Positions 18,240 to 28,221 of a DNA stretch of 64,000 bases are shown one piece after another. Positions within the stretch are counted from its first letter, which is position 1. Each line of letters opens with the position of its first letter. Under the pieces are notes generated by a model that searched no databases, was not told the DNA's origin, and was given only the letters and a program-made list of their open reading frames with translations. Both the position numbers and the translations under genes were made by a program. The DNA is from Staphylococcus nepalensis (GTDB lineage: Bacteria > Bacillota > Bacilli > Staphylococcales > Staphylococcaceae), in assembly GCF_014635045.1 (NCBI RefSeq), contig NZ_BMCF01000007.1, positions 97,776-161,775 on the forward strand. The letters are read 5' to 3'.

Positions 18240-19727
18240 TTAATATAAGCCTTTAAGTTCATTGCTTGTATCAATAAATATATTTTTAACTTGTTGATAA
18301 TTACTCAATGCTTCTTTATATGTTTCACGCCCGATTCCTGATTTTTTATAACCACCAAATGGTGCACCTTCAGGCACTTGGTTATACGTATTAATCCAGA
18401 TTCGACCTGTTTTTACAGCTTTCGCAATATTTAATGCACGGTTAATATTTTGTGAAAACACGCCTCCTGCTAGACCGTAATCAGAATCGTTAGCGATTTT
18501 AATTGCTTCTTGGTCGTCTTTCACTTTGATAATCGTTAACACTGGTCCAAATATTTCTTCTTGTGCCAATTTATGATCATTATCGTTAACTGCTATTAAT
18601 GTCGGTTCTAAGAAATAACCTTTATCTAAACCATTACGCGTTATACGTTTACCGCCAGTTAAAATGTCAGCGTTAGATTTTTCTGCATAGTCAATATAAG
18701 ACTGGATTTTTTCCAATTGCTCTTGGCTCGTTTGACTGCCCATTTGCGTATTTTCATCTAATGGGTCGCCAACCTTAATATTTGAAAATGCTTCTTTCAG
18801 TCTTGAAATTAATTCATCATAGATGCCTTCTTGGACGAGTAAGCGTGATCCAGCACTACATACTTCTCCTTGGTTAAATAAAATGCCTAGTTGTATACCT
18901 TCAACCGCTAAATCTAAGTTTGCGTCATCCAGAATCATGTTGGCACTCTTACCACCGAGTTCTAACGTTGCAGGAACAATACGTTTTGCCCCAGCTTCAG
19001 CTACTTGATATCCCACATTGGTTGAGCCAGTAAATGATAATTTATCCACACCTTCATGGTTGAAAATGGCATTTCCTGATTCTGAACCTTTACCCGTTAC
19101 GATATTAACGACGCCTTTAGGTAAAATCTCTTGGAAAATCTTACCTACCGCTAATAAGCTTAAAGGTGTAGAGGAAGACGGTTGAATCACAATTGTATTA
19201 CCTGCTGCAATAGCTGGCGCAATCTTCCACGCTGCTAATAACATTGGGAAGTTCCAAGCTACAACGGCACCTACCACACCTATAGGTTCATGACGTACAA
19301 TACTCATTGTATCTTTATCAATATCATTAACTGAACCTTCATGTGTCTCGATAACGCTTGCAAAGTAATTAAAATGTTTTGCAGCATACGGTATATCAAT
19401 GCCTGCCGTTTCACGAATCGGTTTACCGTTATTTAACGTTTCAATCGTAGCAATTTTGTCTTTGTTTTCCATTATTTTATCGCTAATTTTTCTTAATAAA
19501 TTAGCGCGTTCTGTTTTAGATGTTAAACGCCAAGATTCAAATGCTTCCTGTGCTGCTGCCACAGCTTTATCTATGTCTGCGTCATTAGCTTTTGCAATAC
19601 TTGATAGTGTTTCCCCTGTGGCTGGATTTACAACTTCCAACGTTTCACCACTGTCACTATTAACAAACTCGCCATTTATAAATAAACCATAAGTCTCATC
19701 AATATAATCTTTACTATTTACTGTCAT
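18240..19727 (-). CDS. NAD-dependent aldehyde dehydrogenase
   Basis: 495 aa, start after AAAGGAGAG. It is a full-length [24 protein letters not shown] and [17 protein letters not shown] (cofactor), FTGST, the active-site Glu in ATLELGGKS, the catalytic Cys in [11 protein letters not shown], and the C-terminal [11 protein letters not shown]. It lies 117 bp after the 2-oxoacid decarboxylase gene, with a MarR regulator further upstream on the same strand. The simplest reading is that it oxidises the aldehyde made by the decarboxylase to an acid, for example indole-3-acetate, phenylacetate or 3-methylbutanoate. The exact substrate is inference. Confidence 0.88.
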   Translation of the reverse strand: MTVNSKDYIDETYGLFINGEFVNSDSGETLEVVNPATGETLSSIAKANDADIDKAVAAAQEAFESWRLTSKTERANLLRKISDKIMENKDKIATIETLNNGKPIRETAGIDIPYAAKHFNYFASVIETHEGSVNDIDKDTMSIVRHEPIGVVGAVVAWNFPMLLAAWKIAPAIAAGNTIVIQPSSSTPLSLLAVGKIFQEILPKGVVNIVTGKGSESGNAIFNHEGVDKLSFTGSTNVGYQVAEAGAKRIVPATLELGGKSANMILDDANLDLAVEGIQLGILFNQGEVCSAGSRLLVQEGIYDELISRLKEAFSNIKVGDPLDENTQMGSQTSQEQLEKIQSYIDYAEKSNADILTGGKRITRNGLDKGYFLEPTLIAVNDNDHKLAQEEIFGPVLTIIKVKDDQEAIKIANDSDYGLAGGVFSQNINRALNIAKAVKTGRIWINTYNQVPEGAPFGGYKKSGIGRETYKEALSNYQQVKNIFIDTSNELKGLY

Positions 19728-19816
19728 TAAAATCTCTCCTTTGTTTAAATGCTTTTTGCAGTAATACTTATTTAGACTACTATGATACTAATGATGTCAT
19801 ATTATTATAACTTAAA

Positions 19817-19830
19817 AGAAAGCGCTTATT
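19817..19830 (-). promoter_or_regulatory. Imperfect cre-like site between ipdC and the aldehyde dehydrogenase gene
   Basis: AGAAAGCGCTTATT resembles a catabolite-responsive element, with a symmetrical core AAAGCGCTT and mismatches at the outer bases. It could place the downstream gene under CcpA control. Confidence 0.35.
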
Positions 19831-19844
19831 AAATTTTTAAATTC

Positions 19845-21491
19845 TTAATTATTTTGGTTTGCAAAAGCTTTAGCAATTTCATTGAGTTTTGCTGGTGCAT
19901 CGTGTACATCCATATGAACTTCTACAAAGTGCATAATATTCGGAGTGTCATCAATATCTTTTAATGTTTTTTCTAATTCAATACTTGTTGTTACATTGTG
20001 TATTTTGACATCATCTTCTTTCATACCAAATACAAATGGTAACATTTTATAATCCCACATATTTATATCATTGTATGATGCTGTTTCGCCATGAATTTTA
20101 CGCTCAACGGTGTAACCATCATTATTCACTACAAATATAACTGGTTTTAAGCCTTCACGAATCATTGTTGATAATGCTTGAACCGTTAATTGTAACGAGC
20201 CATCACCAATTAACAACAAATTTCGGCGTTGTTTATCTGCAATTTGTGTACCGAGCGTTGCAGGCATTGTGTAACCAATTGATCCCCACAACGGTTGACC
20301 AATAAATTTATTTTCTTTATACAAGGCTAAATCATACGCACCAAAGAAAGATGTACCTTGCTCTGCAAGAATGATGTCCTTGGGTTTTATAAAACTTTGC
20401 ATTAATTTGAAATAAGTTGATTGTGTTAATGGATGATCAATTAATTCAATTTCTTTATGTTCGGAAACGTGATAATGTGGATAATTTACATCACTGACAT
20501 AATCCATTTCTAACAACCCTTCTAAGAGGTCTGTCAGTCTCACCTCTTCTGCATGTAATGCATCCACTTTGAAATTGTGATGGTTAATCATAATCACATC
20601 ATCTAAATTAAATTGATATGAGAAACCTGCCGTTGCAGAGTCTGTGAGTTTAGCGCCAATATTTAAAATAACATCACTACCATTTACATATGATTTGATT
20701 GGATCGTCTGAAATCTCACCATCATATATGCCCATATAGTAATCATTTTGTTCGTTAAACGCACCTTTACCAAGGGATAATTGTGCGACTGGAATGTGCG
20801 TTTGATTAACAAATTGTTCAAGTGCTTCATGTAAATCAAAACTATTAATTTCATGTCCTGCAATAATTAATGGCTGTTTTGCAGTTTTCAATTTATCTTC
20901 TATTCTTTTAATATAGCTAGAAACATCTTGTTTTTCCGGCGTTACATAACAGTACGGCTTTTCTACTTCAATCTTTTGGGCTGCAACATCAATAGGTAGA
21001 TGCATATGAACCGGGCGTTTTTCATTTAATGCTGCATCAATTAATCGTGGTATTTCAACTTGTGCATTTTCAGGTGTAATATATCCTTGGGCTGTTGTAA
21101 TGTGTTTGTACATTTTACGATAATCGTCGAAAGTGCCTTCACCCAATGAATGGTGCACATATTTACCAGCTTTTTCGACTTCGCGAGTCGGTGCACCTGT
21201 AATTGCTATGACAGGCACACGCTCCGCATAAGCTCCTGCTATACCATTTACAGCGCTGAGTTCACCTACACCAAATGTTGTAACCATAGCGCTAATACCT
21301 TTCATTCTTGCGTAACCGTCTGCAGCATAACTCGCATTTAATTCATTTGTATTACCTACCCAATCCATGTCATCACGATGGATAATGTCATCTAAAAAGG
21401 TAAGGTTAAAATCTCCAGGTACTCCAAAAACTTTATCAACGCCTACAGCACTAATCGCGTCCATTAAATATTGTCCTACGCGTTTTTGCAT
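19845..21491 (-). CDS. ipdC: TPP-dependent 2-oxoacid decarboxylase (indolepyruvate decarboxylase type)
   Basis: 548 aa, start after AAGGGG. It has the pyruvate-decarboxylase domain order: N-terminal TPP pyrimidine-binding domain (DKVFGVPGDFNL and the Glu in WVGNTNELNASYAADGYAR), central domain, and a C-terminal TPP diphosphate-binding domain with the GDG...N motif GDGSLQLTVQALST and NNDGYTVE. Family members decarboxylate indole-3-pyruvate or branched-chain 2-oxoacids to aldehydes. Together with the next gene it forms an Ehrlich-type route from amino-acid-derived 2-oxoacids to acids. Pyruvate decarboxylase is less likely in Staphylococcus. Confidence 0.82.
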   Translation of the reverse strand: MQKRVGQYLMDAISAVGVDKVFGVPGDFNLTFLDDIIHRDDMDWVGNTNELNASYAADGYARMKGISAMVTTFGVGELSAVNGIAGAYAERVPVIAITGAPTREVEKAGKYVHHSLGEGTFDDYRKMYKHITTAQGYITPENAQVEIPRLIDAALNEKRPVHMHLPIDVAAQKIEVEKPYCYVTPEKQDVSSYIKRIEDKLKTAKQPLIIAGHEINSFDLHEALEQFVNQTHIPVAQLSLGKGAFNEQNDYYMGIYDGEISDDPIKSYVNGSDVILNIGAKLTDSATAGFSYQFNLDDVIMINHHNFKVDALHAEEVRLTDLLEGLLEMDYVSDVNYPHYHVSEHKEIELIDHPLTQSTYFKLMQSFIKPKDIILAEQGTSFFGAYDLALYKENKFIGQPLWGSIGYTMPATLGTQIADKQRRNLLLIGDGSLQLTVQALSTMIREGLKPVIFVVNNDGYTVERKIHGETASYNDINMWDYKMLPFVFGMKEDDVKIHNVTTSIELEKTLKDIDDTPNIMHFVEVHMDVHDAPAKLNEIAKAFANQNN

Positions 21492-21601
21492 TAATCATTT
21501 CCCCTTTTTCTCTTTATTTCTTACATTGCAAATATAACGCGGTTAATAATAAAGGTCAATAATGTTGACTTAATTATCGTGAATTTTCCTTTTCAAATAA
21601 A

Positions 21602-21629
21602 AAAACATAGTGACGCCCCACTATGTTTT
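21602..21629. terminator. Terminator after the MarR gene
   Basis: Stem AAAACATAGTG with CACTATGTTTT, 6-nt loop, with T-runs on the minus strand; 16 bp after the MarR stop. Confidence 0.85.
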
Positions 21630-21644
21630 AAAAATTAATTTTAT

Positions 21645-22100
21645 TTATTTTTTTACATCATCTTTTAGATATTTTACTTCCTGAAATCCTGTACGATAAG
21701 AAGCAAATGCTTCCATAATTGCATACCAATCATTACCAACTTTTTTTTGAATATCTCTAAACAAATCGTTTTGTGCTTTATTTAATTCATGAACTAATTT
21801 CGTACCTTTTTCTGTAGGATAGAGTGCTTTAACACGCTTATCCGCTTCGGTTTGTTTTTCGATAATAAATGCTTCATCCTTCAATTTTTTCAATGTTGCA
21901 TGGCTACCTTGTTTAGAAATTTCCATACTTTTCAAGAGATCTTTAATTGTAATACCCGGCGCTTTTTCGATAAAAAATAAAAATCTATGGTGTTGTCTAT
22001 TCAAACCATATTCTTCGATTATTTCATCTGCTGTATTTACAAAGGTTTTATATGCAAAGTAAAACAACAAATTTTCATAATCGTTATTATTTTCTTCCAT
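21645..22100 (-). CDS. MarR-family regulator
   Basis: 151 aa, start after AAGGA. Winged helix at about residues 50-110: APGITIKDLLKSMEISKQGS, then a wing with KQTEADKRVKALYPTEKG. It sits 150 bp upstream of ipdC on the same strand but with a terminator between. It is the best candidate regulator for the decarboxylase/dehydrogenase pair. A phenolic or aromatic acid ligand would fit the family (inference). Confidence 0.85.
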   Translation of the reverse strand: MEENNNDYENLLFYFAYKTFVNTADEIIEEYGLNRQHHRFLFFIEKAPGITIKDLLKSMEISKQGSHATLKKLKDEAFIIEKQTEADKRVKALYPTEKGTKLVHELNKAQNDLFRDIQKKVGNDWYAIMEAFASYRTGFQEVKYLKDDVKK

Positions 22101-22714
22101 AATTCACATTCCTTTTTGATTGTTATTTATCTTTTAGTTATTTAAATCATAACGTAATAACTATGATTAAATGCACACGTACGATATGCGTCGCTCAGCT
22201 AATAATAGCCAAATGTGCTGATACGCTAAGATATAGCCTATAACTGTTACTGTTTTGGTCGATAAAATGATAACTGTCTATTTAGTATATGCTTAATTTT
22301 ATCATAACTTATATTAACTGATAATAACTTTAAACAATCGTACATGTACGTTCAGACATCACGCCCAATCATTATACACGGCTATGATATGCTTTTTTAA
22401 ATTTGAATTTCACTTATTTAGAAGGTGATTACAACTTGGATACGGCTCCCTCATTTATAAGTGACATCTTTTATAAGTTATTTCAATATCATCCGACCAA
22501 TGGTACTATGCTTTTGCATATCATATGAGTGTTTTTACGATTAAATATAAAAGGTTAAGTGAACCATTATTTCTCTTAAAAAATTGTATGGAAGTTGAAC
22601 AATTATAAAAGGAATGACTCATACTTAATTTCAGTAGCAACCATCCTTTCTTTGTGCAATTGTGGTGATTTATAAAAAGCAACCAACTCTAGCGTTTTTC
22701 ATATCAACTTTACG
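22101..22714. other. 614-bp intergenic region with one marginal 30-codon frame
   Basis: No convincing gene. The only frame with a ribosome site (GAAGGTGAT) is a plus-strand TTG start at 22436 ending at 22528: 30 aa beginning MDTAPSFISDIFYKLF and ending TMLLHII. It has no recognised family and could be a remnant. No terminator was found after the malic enzyme gene (stop at 22715). Confidence 0.3.
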
Positions 22715-23896
22715 TTATATCAATACTTTCTCTCCATTTTTCGCATGATGCTTAACCGCTCCTGCTACCTCATGAGCAACATGTGGATTTAATGCATGTG
22801 GAATGACAAAATCCGGTGTTAGTTGCTCCTCCCCTATGGTGTCAGCAATTGCCTTAGCCGCCGCTATTTTCATATCTGTGGTGATTTCATTTGCATGTGC
22901 GTCTAACACACCTCTAAAAATACCAGGAAAAGCTAATAAATTATTGATTTGATTCGGGTAATCTGAACGCCCTGTACCAACAATAGCCGCACCAGCTCCA
23001 ACTGCTTCTTCTGGGTATATTTCTGGCGTTGGATTTGCTAATGCAAAAATAATCGGATCATCGTTCATCGATCTTACATGTGCTTGCGTTAAAGCTTTTG
23101 GACCTGACACACCAATAAATACATCTGCATTTTGTATAACATCATCCAATGTCCCCTTTTGGTCATCGGGGTTTGTACAACTTGCAATATTTTGTTGCGC
23201 TTTGTTCATCCATGTTTCTGCTTTGTTCAAGACGCCCTCTAGACTAACCAGCGTAATGTCTTTATACCCAGCTTCTAACAATAACTTAGCAATTGCGATA
23301 CCCGCTGAACCTGCACCATTAATAATAATTTTTGCATAATCACTTTCTTTTTGAACAACTTTCAGTGCATTAATTAACGCTGCAAGTACAACGATAGCTG
23401 TGCCATGTTGATCATCATGAAACACTGGAATATCCAGCTCATCAATCAATCTTTTTTCAATTTCAAAACAACGTGGCGCAGCTATGTCTTCTAGATTAAT
23501 CCCTGCAAAATTAGGCTGTAATGCTTTTATAATAGATATAATTGCTTCAGTATCTTTTGTATCTAAAGATATAGGAAATGCGTCTACATTTGCAAGTTGT
23601 TTAAATAAAATACTTTTACCTTCCATAACTGGTATAGCTGCTTTCGGACCAATGTCTCCTAATCCAAGTACAGCCGTGCCATCCGTAATTACGGCAATCA
23701 TATTACCTCGTGCGGTCAATGTATTTGCTTTTTTTTCATCTTTGGTAATGGCTTTACATACTTCAGATACCCCTGGCGTATATACGACACTCAAATCTTG
23801 TTCAGTGTTAACCTCTACGCTACTTGTAATCCCTATTTTACCTGAATGTTCATGATGTAAAGTGATTGGATCTATATTTTCATTTCTCTCTGACAT
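22715..23896 (-). CDS. Malic enzyme, NAD(P)-dependent, decarboxylating
   Basis: 393 aa, start after AAGGGG. N-terminal malic domain with VVYTPGVSEVCKAI and MAVITDGTAVLGLGDIG-type stretch (catalytic Lys region; here MIAVITDGTAVLGLG), IPVFHDDQHGTAIVV (metal-binding Asp cluster), then the Rossmann NAD-binding domain with INGAGSAGIAIAKLLLEAG. It converts malate to pyruvate plus CO2 in the cytoplasm. It follows the 2-hydroxycarboxylate transporter by 29 bp in one operon, so its job here is use of imported malate. About 390 aa is the usual size of the short bacterial class. Confidence 0.9.
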   Translation of the reverse strand: MSERNENIDPITLHHEHSGKIGITSSVEVNTEQDLSVVYTPGVSEVCKAITKDEKKANTLTARGNMIAVITDGTAVLGLGDIGPKAAIPVMEGKSILFKQLANVDAFPISLDTKDTEAIISIIKALQPNFAGINLEDIAAPRCFEIEKRLIDELDIPVFHDDQHGTAIVVLAALINALKVVQKESDYAKIIINGAGSAGIAIAKLLLEAGYKDITLVSLEGVLNKAETWMNKAQQNIASCTNPDDQKGTLDDVIQNADVFIGVSGPKALTQAHVRSMNDDPIIFALANPTPEIYPEEAVGAGAAIVGTGRSDYPNQINNLLAFPGIFRGVLDAHANEITTDMKIAAAKAIADTIGEEQLTPDFVIPHALNPHVAHEVAGAVKHHAKNGEKVLI

Positions 23897-23925
23897 GTTA
23901 GTGACCCCTTATATATTATTATGAT

Positions 23926-25278
23926 TTAACTTAAAATTTTCAATAAAAATGTTGCTATGATAACCGTTGAAACGCCACCTATCCTTGTTGCAACTTGTGC
24001 AAATGGCATGAGCGCCATACGTTTAGACGCTGATAATATGGCTACATCCCCGGTGCCGCCTAGACCACTATGACAACCTGTGACAATAGCAGCATCTACC
24101 GGGTACATTTTCATCAATTTACCTACAAAATAACCTGAAATAATCATCGTTAATACAACTGAAGCACATATCACCACGTATGCTGGCGTTACAATTTTAA
24201 CAACGTCTTCTAAAGGTATGTACAACATCCCAAGACCTACCATTAATGGCCACGTCAAACTTGTAGAGACAAATTTATATAAATTATGTGCGCCATTTTC
24301 CATTTTATGAGGCATGACTTTCAAACATTTAATCAACGTTGCAAATAGAATCATAATAACTGGGCCCGGTATACCAATGAATTTTTGACCAAGTGTGCCA
24401 ACAATAAAGAAACTACAAGCAATCAGCAACCCTGCTCCCATAAGTGAGAAATCAATTACTTTATCTTTTTCTTTTTTATTGTCTATACTTTCCTCAGTGC
24501 TTTCAGATTTTACTAGTTTTCCATTTCCAGAAAGTTTTGTATATTTTTCTCCTACGCGCATCATAACGCCTGCAGTAACAACTGCGAATATATTACCAAT
24601 TACGGCTGCTGGAATCATTTGAGAAACGAATGATTCAGCTGAGTCTCCTAATATAGATGAATACGCAATGGATAAGGGTAGAATCCCTTCACCGATACCA
24701 CCACCAATAATAGGAACAACGATATAAAATAATGTGTGTTTTATATCATAACCTAACAATAAACCAACAAATAAACCTGCAGTAACTGCTAGAACTGTTC
24801 CCGCTAGCAAAGGCACAAACATACGCGTAAATCCTTGAATTAATACTTTGCTATTCATACCTAAAATACTTCCAACTACTAAACAAGAAATATAGAAATA
24901 TAAGAAGTTAGACGTCTTCATCAACGTCGTAACCGCTTCCATAGAAGTCGAATGAATCACATTCAAAAAGACTAAAATAGATGGGACAAGCAAGGCCAAA
25001 ATAGCTGGCCCACCGATATCTTTTAAAATCGGTATTTTTTGGCCAAGGTCTCCTAGTAAAATACCTAAAATCATGATTACAGCAAATCCTCCAATCATGT
25101 CTGCAGGTAATGTATTATATATAGAAGCAACGAATATAATTGCAGCTAAAATTAAATAAAGTGGTAATGGCAATACACCTACTTTAATATTAATTAACTT
25201 TTTTGCTATACTTTTAAACTTATTATTTAGCGGCACTTCCTGATTAGTAAGCGCTTTCAAATTTGTTTTCGTGTCCAT
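23926..25278 (-). CDS. 2-hydroxycarboxylate transporter (malate/citrate, MaeN/CimH type)
   Basis: 450 aa from ATG 25278, which follows GAGGGGGG; the frame is open 13 codons further upstream without a ribosome site. About 11-12 membrane helices. Two GG-rich re-entrant loops typical of the 2HCT family are visible: PIIGGGIGEGILPLSIAYS and TGCHSGLGGTGDVAILSAS. The family transports malate, citrate or lactate with Na+ or H+. The coupling to malic enzyme and to a DcuS/CitA-type two-component pair makes malate the best guess. Confidence 0.88.
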   Translation of the reverse strand: MDTKTNLKALTNQEVPLNNKFKSIAKKLINIKVGVLPLPLYLILAAIIFVASIYNTLPADMIGGFAVIMILGILLGDLGQKIPILKDIGGPAILALLVPSILVFLNVIHSTSMEAVTTLMKTSNFLYFYISCLVVGSILGMNSKVLIQGFTRMFVPLLAGTVLAVTAGLFVGLLLGYDIKHTLFYIVVPIIGGGIGEGILPLSIAYSSILGDSAESFVSQMIPAAVIGNIFAVVTAGVMMRVGEKYTKLSGNGKLVKSESTEESIDNKKEKDKVIDFSLMGAGLLIACSFFIVGTLGQKFIGIPGPVIMILFATLIKCLKVMPHKMENGAHNLYKFVSTSLTWPLMVGLGMLYIPLEDVVKIVTPAYVVICASVVLTMIISGYFVGKLMKMYPVDAAIVTGCHSGLGGTGDVAILSASKRMALMPFAQVATRIGGVSTVIIATFLLKILS

Positions 25279-25374
25279 GACTACCCCCCTCATTATCGAT
25301 AAACCCATTCTATTCATAAGAGGAGCAAATTTATAGTTTATGAAATTTTAATTATCTTTTTGTAATTAAAAAAA

Positions 25375-25405
25375 CCGAATTAAGTGTATACCCCTTTTAA
25401 TTCGG
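25375..25405 (-). terminator. Terminator after the malate response-regulator gene
   Basis: Stem CCGAATTAA with TTAATTCGG, 13-nt loop, then a long T-run on the minus strand. It separates the two-component genes from the transporter-malic enzyme operon, whose promoter must lie in 25279-25374. Confidence 0.85.
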
Positions 25406-25418
25406 CAATTTTTTCACA

Positions 25419-26132
25419 TCAATCCATATACGCTTTTAAATACTTCAAATGGTCCTGCTTTAATTTATACGAATAAATCGGACGACCGATACCATAATTT
25501 AAAGATTCCTCTAAGACTTCTATTTCCGTTAAAAATTTTAAATATTTTCTTACAGATACTCTCGAAATATCAACATGCTTTGAGATTTCGTCTGTAGAAA
25601 ATTCATTGCCTTTAAAATCATTCATTTTCTTAACAATTACTTGTAATGTTTCTTTCGTGACACCTTTTGGTAATTTAAGCTCTGATTCATTCCCAGCGAT
25701 TGTTTTATTAAGCAATTCACCATCAATATCAGATTGGTTGATATTCTCCGTTTTATTAAAAAATGTCTGCCCTTTTTTATAACGTAACAATGATTGCTTA
25801 AAGCGCTCAAATTCAAAGGGCTTGATTAAGTAATCAACAGCACCGTATCGAAATGCAGTTTGGATTTGCTCAACATCTGAAGCTGCTGTAATGAGTATAG
25901 CATCTATTTTATAACCTTGTTCTCTTATATATTTAAGAAATGTTAACCCATTTTCTTCAGGCATGTATATGTCTAATAATAATAAATCAACCACTTTATT
26001 TTCTATGATACTCATAGCTTCTTTAACATTTTTTGCGATATCTACTGAAGTTTGATTATCTATTTTTTCAATAAATTGCAGATTAATTTGTGCAACCATC
26101 GGATCATCTTCAACAATTAATATATTCACCAT
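25419..26132 (-). CDS. Response regulator, CitB/DcuR/MalR type
   Basis: 237 aa. Receiver domain at 1-120 with the phosphoacceptor Asp in VVDLLLLDIYMPEENG (about residue 54) and the conserved Lys in YLIKPF. The C-terminal part has a helix-turn-helix (DEISKHVDISRVSVRKYLKF). Its start overlaps the end of the kinase gene by 7 nt, so the two are translationally coupled. It most likely activates the adjacent transporter/malic enzyme operon in response to malate or a related dicarboxylate. Confidence 0.88.
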   Translation of the reverse strand: MVNILIVEDDPMVAQINLQFIEKIDNQTSVDIAKNVKEAMSIIENKVVDLLLLDIYMPEENGLTFLKYIREQGYKIDAILITAASDVEQIQTAFRYGAVDYLIKPFEFERFKQSLLRYKKGQTFFNKTENINQSDIDGELLNKTIAGNESELKLPKGVTKETLQVIVKKMNDFKGNEFSTDEISKHVDISRVSVRKYLKFLTEIEVLEESLNYGIGRPIYSYKLKQDHLKYLKAYMD

Positions 26133-27733
26133 TTATGATCTTCCTTTTCTGAATAGCTTATAACGACTGAAAACGTCACGTTGCCTTCCACATTAGAAGC
26201 TATATTAATATCTCCATTGAGTTTCTCTACACTTTGTTGAACAAGGTATAGTCCATATCCTCTATGCTCGCCTTTAGAAGAATAGCCCTTTTCAAATATT
26301 TGATGAGCCAGCTCACTTTTTAAACCTAAGCCTGAATCTACGATATCTATAGTTAATGTACCGTTTGTATATTTCAAATGGACATCAATCGTTTTCTGTT
26401 TAATAGCAGATACCACTAAAGAATCTATACTATTATCTATTAAATTACCTATAATCGTAATCATTTCATGCGTGATATGCGAATGTTCCGGTTCAGGGAT
26501 GGTGGTATGACTCACAATAGATAATTTAACATGCTCTTCTCTCGCTAAACTTAATTTGCCTATTAAAAAACCAGCCAATGCAGCATCTTTGATTTTCGAA
26601 GTAATATGACCATGCTCTTGGCTACCTAATTCAACAATATCATGTATATATTGTTTTAAATCCTCATAATGTTCCATTTGCAACATGCCAGAAATCACAT
26701 GCAATCTATTACTGAACTCATGCGATTGTGCGCGTAAAGTATCTGCATATGTCTGCACACCTACTAATTGTTCGGAAAGCTTGTTTACCTCTGTCTTGTC
26801 CCTAAATGTTGAAATCGCACCAACAATTTCTTTATTTACAATAAGTGGCACTCTATTGACCAAAATCTTTACACCATTAATATTCTGCTCCTCATCTCGT
26901 TCCGGTTCACCTAATTCAAGTACTTTCGGTAGCTGTGTAGACGCCATATAATCGTCAATCTTCATACCGATAGGGTTACCTTTCAGATTTGCTTGTTTAA
27001 ATATATCCATCGCTGATTTGTTCACTAAATTAATCTTACCTTCCTTATCAACAGCCACGACACCTTCATGAACAGATTGTAACATCGTATTTCTTTCTCC
27101 AAGTATCTTAGCAATCGTCGACGGTTCTAAACCCAGTAAAATTTTCTTAATATACCTAGAAAGCATGTATGCACCAATAGCTCCGACAATCAACCCAATG
27201 ATTGAACCAACGATAATCTTCTTATTGCCATCTGCAAGGGCTTCATAAACACTTTTCATTGGCACACCAACAGCCACGACGCCAACCTGTTTTCCATTCG
27301 CATAAACAGGCGTAAATGACCTCAATGATTCACCCAGCGTTCCTTTAGAAATAGAAGCACTCACTTTACCATGAAGTGCTTCTTTTTCATCGCCACCTTT
27401 GAAATGTTTACCAATTAACTTTTCATTAGGGTGCGACTTTCGGATTCCCTTCATATCCATCACCACGATAAAACGCACATCCGTTGATTGTTGTATGTCA
27501 GATACGTAAGCTTGTATACTGTTATCATTGTTTTTCTTTTTCAAAGTAGATTGCACCACTTGAGACTGTGCCACCGTCTTGCCAATAACCTCAGCCTTTT
27601 CTTCAGTCGTTTGATGTATCGTATCCCTAATTGTATTACTAATCAATACGCTAGTGATAAGCAATGAAACCAATACGACAATACATACTACAATAATGAT
27701 CAACGTGCTTAACTTTAACCTTTGTTTCTTCAA
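26126..27733 (-). CDS. Sensor histidine kinase, CitA/DcuS/MalK type
   Basis: 535 aa, TTG start at 27733 behind AAAGGCGG. Two membrane helices (about 9-31 and 173-193) bracket an extracytoplasmic PAS-like sensor domain with DVRFIVVMDMKGIRKSHPNE. A cytoplasmic PAS follows (about 210-320), then the Spo0B-like dimerisation helix with the phosphorylated His in QSHEFSNRLHVISGML, and a HATPase domain with the N box IGNLIDNSIDSL and GYGLYLVQQSVEKL. Kinases of this group bind citrate, malate or fumarate outside the cell. The operon context favours malate. Confidence 0.88.
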   Translation of the reverse strand: MKKQRLKLSTLIIIVVCIVVLVSLLITSVLISNTIRDTIHQTTEEKAEVIGKTVAQSQVVQSTLKKKNNDNSIQAYVSDIQQSTDVRFIVVMDMKGIRKSHPNEKLIGKHFKGGDEKEALHGKVSASISKGTLGESLRSFTPVYANGKQVGVVAVGVPMKSVYEALADGNKKIIVGSIIGLIVGAIGAYMLSRYIKKILLGLEPSTIAKILGERNTMLQSVHEGVVAVDKEGKINLVNKSAMDIFKQANLKGNPIGMKIDDYMASTQLPKVLELGEPERDEEQNINGVKILVNRVPLIVNKEIVGAISTFRDKTEVNKLSEQLVGVQTYADTLRAQSHEFSNRLHVISGMLQMEHYEDLKQYIHDIVELGSQEHGHITSKIKDAALAGFLIGKLSLAREEHVKLSIVSHTTIPEPEHSHITHEMITIIGNLIDNSIDSLVVSAIKQKTIDVHLKYTNGTLTIDIVDSGLGLKSELAHQIFEKGYSSKGEHRGYGLYLVQQSVEKLNGDINIASNVEGNVTFSVVISYSEKEDHKW

Positions 27734-28188
27734 AGCCCAACCGCCTTTAATTTCTAGTTCTTAAAATGTTTTACATAAGTATTTAATTATTAAAAATATA
27801 TCATACTTTTGAAAATCAATTTAAGTAAATATTAAATTAAAATTTGGAAGAAATAAAAGGGAAATTAATTTAATAATGATATGGCTATTACTTTTTTCTG
27901 ATACATTCAAAATATAAATATCCATTTTCTCTTTATAAATGAAATTTGTTTAGTAATAGTAGAAGTTTGTTAAAATGTAGAGAACTATTAAATGAGATGA
28001 ATACATTTTGAAAAAATAAACTGAAGTCGTAGGAGCCGTTATCTTCATGGAAAATAACGTATTATGTACGCAAAGAAACGAAAATATGAAGTTACCTCTT
28101 TTATTGAGCATTAATTTTTTCCATTTTTAATATGTCCTTGTTTTCAGTATCGGTATCATAGTAATGATATTGGGTTCTAATTAAAAAA
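27734..28188. other. Promoter region of the malate two-component genes; one marginal small ORF
   Basis: About 450 bp, AT-rich. It must hold the promoter of the kinase gene. On the plus strand an ATG at 28047 behind TAGGAG opens a 27-aa frame (to 28130) beginning MENNVLCTQRNENMKL with a hydrophobic end. It has no recognised family and weak support. Confidence 0.3.
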
Positions 28189-28205
28189 CTGGGCGTAAAG
28201 CCCAG
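28189..28205 (-). terminator. Terminator of the large surface-protein gene
   Basis: Stem CTGGGC with GCCCAG, loop GTAAA, then a T-run on the minus strand, 17 bp beyond the stop codon. Confidence 0.8.
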
Positions 28206-28221
28206 CCTTTTAAGTGATTAA